Below are positions 10,081-20,249 of a DNA stretch of 64,000 nucleotides, one piece after another. The notes under the pieces are model-generated. The model did no database searches and was not told the DNA's origin. It saw nothing but the letters and a program-made list of their open reading frames with translations. A program made the position numbers and the translations under genes. Source of the DNA: Isoetes taiwanensis. Taxonomy: Eukaryota; Streptophyta; Lycopodiopsida; Isoetales; Isoetaceae. The stretch lies in assembly GCA_021234155.1 (NCBI GenBank), contig JAJEKV010000085.1, positions 1,622,896 to 1,686,895 on the forward strand. The letters run 5' to 3'. Every line of letters begins with the position of its first letter. Position 1 is the stretch's first letter.

Positions 10081-11587
10081 ATGTCATCATATAGATCGAC
10101 ATGGCCGAAAGAGAAGTAGATGGAGCGAGGCAAAGATGTGGCCGAGAGGGCGGGGGTCGTGGAGGGAGCGTGAGTAGGGAGCAGGAGAAGGGGGGGCTGT
10201 GGTAGGAGAAGTAGAGGCAGGGGCCACGCTCACCGCGATTGGGGCTGGGTTCCGCAGCAGCAGCAGGCCGCGTAAAATGTGCATCCCCGCCTCGAACCAA
10301 TCCTCGCGGCACCCCCTTGGTGGCGATGCCTCGACCCCCGACAAGCTCCCCCTCGCCTCAAGCCTCCCTCCCGCAGTGTGTGTGAGGTCCCGGCCCACGC
10401 ATGTGGACGCCCCTTCAAAGATCTTGGCCCGGGCGCAATATGGCATCACACGCACTGCAAGCAAGATCCGCAACCATGACCATTTTTTTTGTCTTCGTGA
10501 ATGTATTTTATTCTATTCACTGTAATGTGAAAATGAAAATGGTAGAGGAAGAACCCTTGAATAACTTGGATTATAATTTGCTTTCAGTTATAGATGTTGA
10601 AACATAAATGTATCATTTTTTTTTTTTTTTTTTTTATTACTGAGAGGACTATGTTTAGAGTATTGTTCAAACAATTTTGTGTATGGAGTTCAAGCATGGG
10701 TTTGGGATCCTAAAGTAGAAATTTGAAGAAAAAATATAAATAGAGACTATCTGGAACTTTTTTATCTCAATTTACAAAAAGATCAGACATCATAGACTGT
10801 CCAAAAAGAGTTTTGCAAACAAGAAATAAATCTAATACGGATATAGGTATATCATGGCATAGAAGTAACTCTCACAATGGCTGGGAGATGTTTGGGAGGG
10901 AGCAAAGAGTTTGCAGTTTGTGTTCCTTGGAAACATAACAATAGATGGATAGATATATTTTTAACGTCCAGGAGAAGCTCACAGAGCTTATGGGCAAAGC
11001 AGGTAAAGAAGCATATAAAGCACTTCTTTTTATTATAGTTTGTTCACGACTTGAAGGTTTAGAAAGGGACAAATGAGATTATTTTCAGGTAGGTTGGGAA
11101 GAATCAAATCAATTGAACATCCCCTTGATCTTTGATAGAGACCTTTGGCCTAGAACCCAATAATTAAATGTGGAAGATAGGAAAGGAGCATAAAACAATA
11201 GCATGCATGCAAAAGTTTGAGATAGTGCCAAGTGGCAGGATGATTAGACGTAGGCAGCTATGCAGAAAGCAAAACAAATGATGCATTATTAGGACCAGAA
11301 GGCATCGAGATTTGGGGTTGAAAAGTTGAGGGCAAATAAGGACTCCTTAGAATGGGGAAGACCCTCCACATACATACATTTTTTCTAGAAGCTATAATTA
11401 AGGTAGGAAGGGCATACAAAAAGAGCATGCATTCAAGAGAGTGCTAACATGTTTCGAAAATAGGGGAGTTCGGCCGCTAAAAATCTGCCCACTTCTCTTA
11501 AATTTCGGTCATTCCAAACAAATTTCAGCAAGAAAGTAAATAACTTCTGGCAAAATACACTAAAGAATGCAGTTATATTTTTTCCAA

Positions 11588-11711
11588 GTAGCCTCAAATA
11601 CTAAGCTGCATTTTTGCTGGTAGACATATTGCTACTTTTGAGCCGTGAGTAACCTCAAATACTAAGCTGCATTTTCACTGGTTAGACATATTGCTACTTT
11701 TGAGCCGTGAG
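11588..11711. repeat. Local tandem duplication, about 62 bp x 2
   Basis: Two direct copies (11588-11648 and 11649-11711) of a segment beginning GTA(G/A)CCTCAAATACTAAG and ending GAGCCGTGA. It lies in the 3' flank of the intact polygalacturonase gene. Unit copy 2 has a single copy (about 3659-3722). Confidence 0.8.
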
Positions 11712-11899
11712 TTCCAAGAGGAAGGGACGGACATGTGTTGTGATAGGCACATCTAGCAAAGAACAAACAAGGGCAAGAATCTAGATTGTGTGTTAAGATT
11801 GAGATTATGTTATGATAGGCACCTAGGGCATAGAAGTGTTATGATAGGCAGTTACCTAGGGTATAGAAGAAAAAGCAGAAGAGGAAGAAGAAGCAATTT

Positions 11900-13635
11900 T
11901 TATTCCCAAGGGCAAGAATCTAGATTGTGGTTGGAAAGGAGGGGGCAAATAGGGGGTTCGACAGACTGAGAAAAACCCTCAACATCTACACATTTCCAGC
12001 CTTCATTGCTTCCATAAACCCTCACATTGCCAATGCATATTTCTTGGAAGGGCTGTTCCGGTAACCCAATCAACCTCCCGGCCCGCTCCGCCACGCTCCC
12101 GGTCACATTCCACACCGCAACCCTCCTCACCACCGGAATCGCGCTTGGATCGTAGCCGCCGTCCGGGTGGTCACCGGCCATCCCGGTCATCGATATGGCC
12201 ACCCCCACATTAAACAGGGCCACATTTTTAATAAAAATATTGCTTATATACCCTCCTCTGCCTGCCACTGTTCTGATCGATACCCCTGTTTTTGAATGAA
12301 ATACGTTTAAATTTTCTACATAGATTTCTGATATTCCTCCTGAATTCTCACTTCCTATTGCAATTCCGGCGGATCTGGTTGTCTGGCCGCTGATCCTTCT
12401 GATATAAATGTTGGAGCTCGGCTGCCCAAATGCAATCCCGTACTCGTCCCATCCGCTCTTCACTGCCACCATATCGTCTCCGTTTCTGATGTAGCAGTCC
12501 TGAATGCACACATTTGTGCACGAATCTGCCATTCCGACAAACCCAAAAGGGTTCCTTTTGTCTTTAGCTTTTGGATTAATCGAATCGCTGCACAGAAAAC
12601 TTGTGATAGTGAATGGCAGCCTACCAGGGTCGATTCCGTCAGTGTTTGGCGCATTCTCTGGTGCCAGTATTGTCAGCCCTTCAATTAATACGTTTCTGTT
12701 GTTTTTTGTAATCAAATGTAAGATTTCCGGCAGCCAACAGAAAACGGAATTGCTTAATTGCTCTGGAAATGAATTGATTACCTGGAGTAGACTGGGTGTA
12801 TGTTCCAGAATGGAGAATCTGTGAAGGTGGTGTTGGAAATTACAATTCCGTCGCAGCTGATCAGCTCTAACAGATGCGGCCTTGTATGATTCAACAGCTT
12901 CTCTGCCGACCATTTCCACCAGGCTGCACCTTGCCCATCTATTGTACCGTTATTGCCTGATAATTAATCCCAGATTTCTCAGACCCAAATGGAAAAAAAA
13001 TCCAACCAAAACCAGGTTTTTTTGTTTGATTTCATCAGTTTGTCAGACCAAAAAGGAAAAAGGTCGTTTGTTTTGTTCGATTGTACCTGTGATTACAACA
13101 TCTTGAAGATTGGCGCCATGAATTAGACTTATATGCCTTCCACCAGGATACTCTCTGCCCCTCCCATACGATGGCAATGGAGCAATTACAGGCCACAATT
13201 CAATGTCCTGCATGATAAAATGTGAAATTTCAACTGATTAATTTTCAATTCTCCATGCCTAGATCCTTATTTAAGCTTTACCTGAGCTCCCAGAATGCGC
13301 GCATTCTCTTCCAAAAATAATGTGAAGTGACTTGTCAGATTAAATGATCCGGTAAGCCATCTGCCCGCCGGAATATACAGCATTGCACCGCCATTCTGTG
13401 CAACAGAGCTTGCATAGGAAATTGCATCCTTGAAAGCTTGTGTATTTACATGAATTCCATCTCCGACCGCCCCAAAATCAGTAATCGAAACAGTGTAGGT
13501 CCTCTGTGCCACAGATTGAACTCTGCCCAACCAATCGCAGCCTGTATCAGATCCAAAACCCACTTGGGTACTTCTACTTCCTATCAGAATTGACACTATT
13601 GAAAGCATAAAAACATCTTTCTGCAAATTCTTCAT
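11900..13635 (-). CDS. Polygalacturonase-like GH28 protein, five exons, apparently intact
   Basis: Minus-strand exons at 13635-13282, 13207-13087, 12956-12782, 12695-12625 and 12525-11900. All introns are GT..AG, and the lengths (354+121+175+71+626) give 1347 nt, 448 codons plus stop, with no in-frame stop. The product starts with a hydrophobic signal-peptide-like stretch (VFMLSIVSILIGS), so it is probably secreted to the cell wall. GH28 landmarks: TDFGAVGDG near residue 55, PSYGRGRE about 130, NTDGIDPDSC at 234-243 (Asp236), and NGDDMVAVKSG with Asp257-Asp258. The usual GHG box reads SAG (292-294) and the usual RIK box reads SIR (323-325). GHG loss is, from family knowledge, common in one plant clade of probable polygalacturonases; SIR is less expected. 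Length is typical. Pectin hydrolysis is inferred from the family, and activity may be altered. Two decayed sisters lie upstream at 1.4 and 4.0 kb. Confidence 0.92.
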
Positions 13636-13767
13636 CCTATTGCAGGTGGCTTACAGAGCAAAAAAATTCTGAAACCGCCAACAGATAGTTCAGAAAATAG
13701 AAGCCGAATAAGTAAAGAGGTCGGCCAGGTTTTTGAATTATTTTCCAATGGACAGTTGTTTGGTGAA

Positions 13768-13777
13768 CAAATATAAT
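13768..13777 (-). promoter_or_regulatory. Candidate TATA box of the polygalacturonase gene
   Basis: The minus strand reads GATTATATTTG about 135-140 bp upstream of the ATG at 13635, a plausible distance for a plant promoter with a 5' leader of about 100 nt. Nothing else supports it. Confidence 0.3.
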
Positions 13778-13924
13778 CCACTTGTTAGCGTTAGTGCGCC
13801 CCTGGGCTGTTTAAAAGATATTGTTTATTGATAGCAAAGTCTAAACCATCTCCTCCTTAGCCTAAGAATCTCACGATTGAGTGAGAGTCTTTTATTGCAA
13901 ATCATGCTTGAAAGTAATAATATA

Positions 13925-14100
13925 GTAACTAGCAATAAGAATTGAATTGAATAAATTTTTATTGCCCACATAGACCAATAAGCCTATGGGACCAAACCAA
14001 AGAAAGTAGCAAACACATTATTGTCCGAATTGGAGTTGAAATAGTAGCAACTTTCATTCAAGAGGGCATATCGAGGAACACTTTTTGCAACTTGAAACGA
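13925..14100 (-). mobile_element. LINE 3' end with (GAATT)n-like tail
   Basis: The plus strand shows gaattgaattgaataaattt followed by ttattgcccacatagaccaa and gcctatgggacc. This is the minus-strand LINE terminus seen at 6999-7050 with a short pentamer tail. The 5' extent is uncertain; a second LINE end faces the other way at 14800. Confidence 0.6.
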
Positions 14101-14799
14101 TGAGCTCGAATCGGACATGAAGGTCACTCCAACAATGGTATAGGGTTTCGAATGTTTTTGCAAGGAAGGAAACTTGAACTTTTATATAAACAAACTGGCT
14201 TGAGGTTGTTGGATATGCATTTGCCATTCTTGACGTCGAGTAAAATATGGCCTTCTAAAGACCAATAGAATCAAGTAAAGTTGAAGCACAAGGCTGAGAG
14301 GCCACAATCATTCCCAGACATGGAATTTCATTGCTATTTCAAAAAGAGTTTGTCACAATTAGAGATGGGAAAAGGCATTGAAAAGCCATTAACATCTATT
14401 TGTTGTTCATTTGACAAGTTGCTTCGTATGTAAACTAAAGAATATCTGTAATTGAGAGATGGAGGTGATGCAAAAATAAAAGTACTTTTTTGCTTTAAAA
14501 GAGGAAAAAAATTTAGTATTTGATTTTGATCTCCAAATTCTATTTTGATTATACCACATGCTCTTAGTCATCCGCTTCTGCTTTGAGGCTTAAAAGACTA
14601 AAATTTATATTCATAGCAGTTTCAAGCTACTTTATTAATCTCATTCTAAAGAAGACATCAATAGGAATGCTTTTAGGAATGGTCTTGCATTGATGTGTAG
14701 AATGCTAAGATGATAGCAAGTAATGGCATACCATTTATTCATTTGAAAAGGTGCACTTTCGAGGCAGGGGTTTTTTAATCCTAGTAGTAATGACTGTAC

Positions 14800-14880
14800 T
14801 AGCCCATTGTATGGGTCCCATGACCTATTGGTCTCCGTGGACGTTAAAAAAACTATTCTATTCTATTCTATTCTATTCTT
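14800..14880 (+). mobile_element. LINE 3' end with (TATTC)n tail
   Basis: Plus-strand terminus tgtatgggtcccatgacc, attggtctccgtggacgtt, AAAAAA, then four to five TATTC units (14850-14880). It matches the long LINE at 6968-10480 in inverse orientation. How much of 14100-14800 belongs to it is unclear; that stretch shows no coding match. Confidence 0.7.
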
Positions 14881-14982
14881 TGATTGTTGTCAAACATCTT
14901 ATGTAATCTACTGATTAGGTTCAATCTGATATTTTAATTAGCTTTTCAATATACATATTCATGTAGTTTGATTCTTATTTTC

Positions 14983-15960
14983 AGCTTCCTATTGCCAATA
15001 ACAAGGAGAAATTCCACATCCTTAGAGATTTATCCAACACTGGCTGCCAAACTAGAATAATTAAGATAAAAGATGGCAGTCCACAAGAGTTTGAAATGGT
15101 TTGAAAGTCTCATATTTGTGGTGGTAAGCTACATGTTGCGCAAATCCAACCACAGTTTAAAGAGAAGCTGCATGAGCTCATCTTTCGAGCGTACCAAAAA
15201 GGCCTAAAAAATTCTAAAGTGAGAACATTGTCTGCCCAAGCATTTACATGCCTTAATACCATCCATGCCCAGTCTGCCCCAGATCCTTATAAGGTAGATT
15301 GTGCAGAATTTGCAATAGGGTCCCTAAAGTGCTTCAATGATAACAATAAGCACAGACATGGCCCTACAGTGGACCCTTTTGCGGACAACATTAGTGTGAT
15401 TGCTTGTGAACTAAAATGACTTTTTTTTTTATGAAAATGTTCAGATTGAGCACACATTATGTGAGAAGGAGCAAGACCTGCTCCAAATTGAAGGCAATTT
15501 AGTTGGATATAAAAAAGTGCTAGAATCCTTAGCTGCAATGGTAGAAGAAAAGAAGAAAGATTATTTGGATTTAGAAGTCACCTTTGCTGGTGATTGTGAT
15601 TTTTTAATTGCAATCAGTACAATAAAAATGGAGGAGAGATGCATCTATGATGCTGTCAAAGTTGAGCACCTTGCTGGTGAAAGAAAGATGTCAATAAACT
15701 GTGAAATTGTCTTTTTCAAAGATAAGTTGCATACAATCAATGATTGTATGTTTTTTTGGAGCTCTAAGAGCAAGCATATTACTAGTTTACACCAGCTACA
15801 TAGGGAAGGAAAAATTCTAACGCCAGATGCCTGAGGGATCCAAAAAGCTTGTGAAGCTTGTGGGCTAGCCTTTAGACAGGAGTATCAATTTTATGTTACT
15901 TTATCATGCAATTACACTTGCCATGTTTGTTGCTTTCAAATCCTAGCAATGCATAGTTTA
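14983..15960 (+). pseudogene. Unidentified decayed protein-coding region with Cys-rich C-terminus
   Basis: The plus strand has long open stretches: 15015-15087, 15088-15417 (ends at a TGA), 15517-15834 and then to about 15950. Together they behave like one protein with three stops and one frame break. Codon composition is gene-like, and the predicted protein is charged, with helical, Lys/Glu-rich runs (VEEKKKDYLDLE). After a stop at 15832 the frame continues with CEACGLAF and, 15 residues on, a CNYTCHVCCFQ cluster, which looks like a zinc-binding finger. I do not recognise the family. It is AT-rich like the surroundings and flanked by LINE ends, so it could be a fragment of an unclassified transposon or a dead host gene. 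Confidence 0.45.
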
Positions 15961-16209
15961 TGCATGCAAGGTGCTTATTCCTAGTGCTTTGTTACAAGAG
16001 CCGAGCTTGTATTGCCAACAAGTTAATCAATGATGTGATGATGATGGTTGCACGGATGAGGAGGAAAGCAAACCGAAATATATTGATGAGAGTGTGAAAA
16101 GTGCATAATCCCTAAATGGAAGGACCAAAAGGCATAACCCGAGTTACAGTAGCAACCATTACAAGACAATCCAACAAAAGTATAAAGAACACCCTTGACA
16201 TAAAACACA

Positions 16210-16527
16210 AACATAAAATTGTTCTTGTCGTATTAAAATAGAAGAAGCCTCTCTGATTTCTTGACTCAGGTACAAGCTATTTCAAAGCTTTCTGGTGTTC
16301 CCGGGATTAGTAGAGCGGAAGTTTGCCATTTGGCGAGACTTCTTGGGTGTTGTAGATGGTGATGATTGGTTTGTATAGCAGTAGAGTTGTAGTTTTTCTG
16401 TGAGTTTATTGTGGAGTGTCGAGGTATCGCTGTCTCTTTGGGGCAGTTCTCCTTCCTCCTCACTTGCTTTGTAACATTACCATTCTTTTAATATATTGAT
16501 GACACAGTTCTTCAAAAAAAAAAAAAA
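16210..16527 (+). mobile_element. Poly(A)-tailed LINE 3' end
   Basis: A plus-strand block ending ATATATTGATGACACAGTTC, TTC, and a run of 13 A (about 16514-16526). The TTTTAATATATTGATGACA style ending with poly(A) is typical of plant L1-type LINE 3' UTRs. No coding part is recognisable upstream; the left border is a guess. It differs from the microsatellite-tailed LINE family in this window. Confidence 0.5.
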
Positions 16528-16529
16528 CA

Positions 16530-18400
16530 AGGTGCTGCGCACGATGGGTTGCCCTCTGGTGGCCCTATATTTTCATGCTTTTTGTTTACTTTGCAAACTT
16601 CTCATTTTGATTCATGGGAGATAGAATCTGCCATTTTCTCAAGAACTGGGCATAAATTGTAAAGCTTCATAAACATACTAAGCATGCAAAACAATGTTGT
16701 GCGGCTTGAAAAGGCAGACTGTAATACGAAAACAACTAATTAAGATTCATATTATACTTTAATGTGATATTGCAAACAACCACAAACCTGAAATCGTTCT
16801 GAAGCCATTTCTTCTGCGAGTCTAGTTACCTGCATGGAATCCAAGAAAATAGTGCTAAAAAATTAGATTCACGTCGTAAGTCATCTGAAGCCATTCCTTT
16901 TGTAAGTTACCTTCATGGAGTCCAGGAAAATGGCGCTACAAAACTAGGTTCACATCTTAAGTCATTTTTTCTGAGTGAATAGATGCCCTATATATTAATA
17001 ATATCATAACCTTGGATGCCGAGCACTAGACCATTCATATCATCACTGATCAACATATGAAATATAAGAATGATCGAATACATGATATTGTAATGAGAAA
17101 CATTGCACTTGGAATTGCTTCCAGACACGCATTTAATCTATGACAAACAACATGATTTATAGTTCGTGGATCTCTTTATGTCATAAATTTGAAATATATC
17201 GCAACTTAATTCTTCTTTTAAGGTAATTTCGATGCCTCAAAAGTAATTGTGCCAGCCATTGCACTGAGTGTCATAACTTGTACTCAAGATCTAGCTTGTA
17301 AAGAGATGCTCACATAAGTTGATGATAATATAAACTATGATACTAACTATAAACAAAATGGCAATACAGGAAAATATTCTTTTATTGCAGAATAAGCCGA
17401 ATATCAGGGCACTACATCTGCTTGCTCGGGCAATACATTCGATTGCTCGAAGCCTCTATAAGCACTCTAAACTTCTCCTGTAAAGAATTTGAGTAAATAG
17501 CTTCCTATATCAATGTTCAGATTGATAATATCAGGCAATCTGATTAATAACTATGTGCTATAATATTCTTGTTAGAAGATCTCCATAAATGTTTCTGCAC
17601 CCACATCATATTGGAGAGGCAAAACGAGCTTCCAACAGATAGCATGCCACATTTGTCAGAATATGTGGTCTACATAAACTTCATATCCAGGCAGGACTTG
17701 TACAACAAGTTTGGAATAATGTACAACGATTCTGCTTTTGCGTAGGCATAAGCATGCTCTTTCTTTAGCATGGGTAGTAGTTTACGACTATATTTACCAT
17801 TTACATGTCCAGCTTTGGGCTTAGCTATAAAACCACCACCCATAACAAGTAGTATCTGTGTTGACCAAGTTCTGGCTTAACTGGAAAGCCGCAACCCATA
17901 ACAGGATGAAAATAAATAAAAGTATTGGTAAATACAATTCGTTTCAAAGTTTCAAAGCAGTTAACTACTTGGAAGCAGTAAAAAGTCCTTTTTTTTGTTA
18001 TGTATTTCTAGTTTCTAGTAATTAACTTGTTGGATCTTTAACACAGGTTATACAATTACTTGAAGTTTATGGCTACTTGAACTCTATTTCACAAGTTCAG
18101 CTTCATCTAGAGATAAAGGCGAAGTAAATACAAAAATTCCCATGAGATTTAAAGTCATGCCCTGATGCAAATTCAGAAGTTGGCCTTTTTCTAGTTCCAT
18201 AATTGTGTTAGTTATCATGAAATCAATAATTGGTATTCCTAGTTTACCATGTGCATACTTGCCTACAACATCCAATGGATGATTATTATGCAGAAACAGA
18301 ATGAACGAGATTGCCCCATTCTTTTATGCCCTTGCATGGCAAGCAAAAGAAATGCACTGTTGTAATAGCTTCTGAAAATAATTTGTGATCTTGCATAAGC
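16530..18400. other. AT-rich intergenic DNA, no gene seen
   Basis: No ORF above about 65 codons and no recognised domain. A roughly 60-bp imperfect direct repeat occurs at 16795-16895 and 16880-16970 (cattt/ccttctgcaag... with ...tggaatccaagaaaat / tggagtccaggaaaatg). Confidence 0.4.
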
Positions 18401-18407
18401 ATATGAG

Positions 18408-19740
18408 GCTCGCTATTGCTTTAAGGAGTCTCGAAGGATATTGTGGATTTCAGCATTGGTTTTAAGACCATGCTGCATCATTTCCTCAAAAAGATGATAA
18501 GCATCATCAACCTTCTTCAACTCACACAGCAAAGATATAAGAATAGAATAGCATCAGGAATAAATATTTTTCCTTTGAGCAATTGCAATGCCTTTTCTGC
18601 TTCGCGTGCTTTACAAAGACCAGAGATAAGAGTGTCATACGTCATGGCATTTGGAAGACATTTCATTTCTATCATGAGTTCAAGGAGCTCAAGAGCTTTA
18701 TCAACCTTCTTAATGTTGCAGAGTCCATCAATTAGGACATTGAAACTCGTCACATCTGGAACACAGCCCCTTTCAATCATATCTTCTAGCAGTGGGTATG
18801 CCGTGTCCAATTGTCCTGCCTTGCAAAGTTCTCTAATAATGCTATTATATGCCATTACATCCGAACATGACCCTTAGCGTATGATGTCTTCAAGACGCAA
18901 AAGATTCCTTCAGCTTTTTCTAGCTTGCAAAGCCCACGCACCATACTATTGTATGTTTCAACATTTGGCACTAAACCTCTAGACAAATAAGCATCAAAGG
19001 GATGATATGCCTCATCAATCTTCTCAATCTGCAAAACCGCCAATCACCACAAGATCCGAATGCAACCTCTTTTCACCATCTTCTGGAAAAGTTCTTGTGC
19101 TTCTATGACTCTCCCTTCCCTGCAAAAACCAGAGATTAGCAAGTTGTATGTGACTGTACTTGGGGGATAATGCTTTGTTACCATCTCTTCCAAGTATTTA
19201 TAAGCATCATCAAATTTACCAGCTTTGCACAGCGCTGCAAGGAAAGCATTATAGGTAAAAACAGGCCAGTAATAAGGACATTGTAAGTCATAATATCTGG
19301 AGTGCATTCCTTCTCCTCCATGCTCCTGTGCAGCCAATATGCATCATTCGGCTTTCCTGCTCTGAAAAGACCATCAATAAGTGTAGTATATATCTGAGTA
19401 CTGGGTTGATGCACCTCAAGCACACGTTTAAATTGATCAAAAGCCTCTACTAATTTTCCTGACTTAGAAAGCCCATCGATTAACAGTGTACAAAATGATG
19501 TCTGGGCCAGGAAAATTCATTTGGCACGAATGCTCCCTGCAATCCCTCTTTAAAAAGCTCATAGGCTTGCTTATGCTTGCCTGCCTTGACATAATCTTCC
19601 ATCATGCAATTATATGTAAATGTAGTATGAACAAAACCAATCTCACCTGATGTCCACTCAAACAATGCAAAAGCAGAATCTGGATCGGCCATAGACCGCA
19701 ACGCATCAAAAGAACCCAAAAAGGATGCTTGGTCTGTATG
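18408..19740 (-). pseudogene. Pentatricopeptide repeat (PPR) protein pseudogene
   Basis: P-type PPR motifs run through the region in at least five frame-shifted pieces: 19719-19480, 19423-19262, 19337-19044, 19043-18855 and 18855-18517, ending near 18410. Typical helices are visible: FTYNCMMEDYVKAGK, IYTTLIDGLFRAGK, VTYNLLISGFCREGR, VETYNSMVRGLCKLEK and TSFNVLIDGLCNIKK, each about 35 residues apart, giving eight or more repeats. Intact PPR proteins of this type bind organellar RNA and are imported into plastids or mitochondria. No in-frame ATG or transit peptide can be assigned upstream of 19740. Multiple frameshifts, and one place where the repeat register is lost (about 19260-19340), mean it is not functional. 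No introns are needed, as usual for PPR genes. Confidence 0.85.
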
Positions 19741-19827
19741 GGCAAGCTACAGTTTAGAATAGCAAGATTTGGCACCTCTCATGAAACACCTCGTAGGACT
19801 GATGAACGAGGTCTCAAATTATTTATC

Positions 19828-19920
19828 AAACCGTTTATGAAACCATGTGCACATAATACACAGAATAGGCATAATCAAACCATTTATGAAACCATGCGCA
19901 CATAATACCCAGAATACGCA
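19828..19920. repeat. Tandem duplication, about 49 bp x 2
   Basis: Two direct copies starting AAACC(G/A)TTTATGAAACCA at 19828 and 19877, differing at a few positions. It lies just upstream (relative to its own strand) of the PPR pseudogene. Confidence 0.75.
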
Positions 19921-20146
19921 TTGTTAACATGTTATACAATATAAGCTGCTGTACAATTCCAAGGTTATTCTGGAGTGAGTGACATGCAATGGTGTACAAA
20001 TCCAACTCCTACGCCGCATTTGGTCCTCTCTCCTTTGTCCTTTTGTTAGCTGATTAATTCTTATACCCCTTAACTCATGGACCGTATTAATCTAAACATT
20101 GAAAATGGCATGAATAATAATGAAGAGAACAACCTATACTACTCAC

Positions 20147-20245
20147 TCCGGGCATCCCAAAGACGTACGGTTTTGTCTCCAGACGCAGTTGCAAGCAGAT
20201 CAGCATACGTCCCTTCAATTCAAGATCTTTATCTTTTCCTTTACT
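20147..20245 (-). pseudogene. Isolated WD40 exon resembling THO3/TEX1
   Basis: A minus-strand exon bounded by a consensus acceptor (CTATGCAG, ends at 20246) and donor (GTGAGT, from 20146). The first part reads GKDKDLELKG; then, in another frame, YADLLATASGDKTVRLWDAR, ending in a WD dipeptide. From family knowledge this order matches THO complex subunit 3 (TEX1), an mRNA-export factor, but the roughly 13-residue segment that normally joins the two parts is missing. The deletion also breaks the frame. No other THO3 exon is recognised within several kb, so this is either an exon left from a decayed gene or a captured fragment. Confidence 0.55.
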
Positions 20246-20249
20246 CTGC

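Larger units (their letters stand above)
6968..10480 (-). mobile_element. LINE retrotransposon (APE endonuclease + RT) with (TTCC)n tail
   Basis: A GC-rich block, unlike its AT-rich surroundings, inserted into unit copy 2. On the minus strand, 5' to 3', it carries an APE-type endonuclease (about 10080-9680), reverse transcriptase (about 9230-8070), a C-terminal Cys/His-like segment (about 7440-7330), a 3' UTR, and a tail of (TTCC)n. The tail is the ggaagg run on the plus strand at 6970-6999. Reading frames are broken many times. The 5' end near 10480 merges with an older LINE stub, so that border is uncertain. It is about 3.5 kb, roughly what is expected for an ORF2-only LINE, possibly 5' truncated. 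Confidence 0.85.
2606..10620. repeat. Tandem polygalacturonase unit, copy 2 (interrupted)
   Basis: Second copy of the unit. Its left part (2606-4428) is collinear with copy 1 from 200 and copy 3 from 10640. Its right part is split: 6008-6968 and 10485-10620 match copy 1 at 2114-2600. The breaks are the copia remnant (4429-6008), an extra segment (about 6170-6785) absent from copy 1, and the LINE (6968-10480). Without insertions the unit would be roughly 3 kb. Confidence 0.8.
10620..13640. repeat. Tandem polygalacturonase unit, copy 3 (with intact gene)
   Basis: Third copy, beginning where the 3' part of copy 2 ends. Similarity to copies 1 and 2 runs from the gagaggactatgtttagag block (10643) to the end of the polygalacturonase gene. 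It also extends upstream of the gene end relative to the others, covering exons 1-4. The shared LINE stub is at 10938-11000. No third copy of the 2114-2600 segment follows it. Confidence 0.8.

Noticed and set aside
10087-10525. Plus- and minus-strand ORFs of 100-130 codons at the LINE 5' side
   Set aside because: GC-rich sequence is open by chance in several frames; only the endonuclease blocks nearer 9700-10060 are identifiable.
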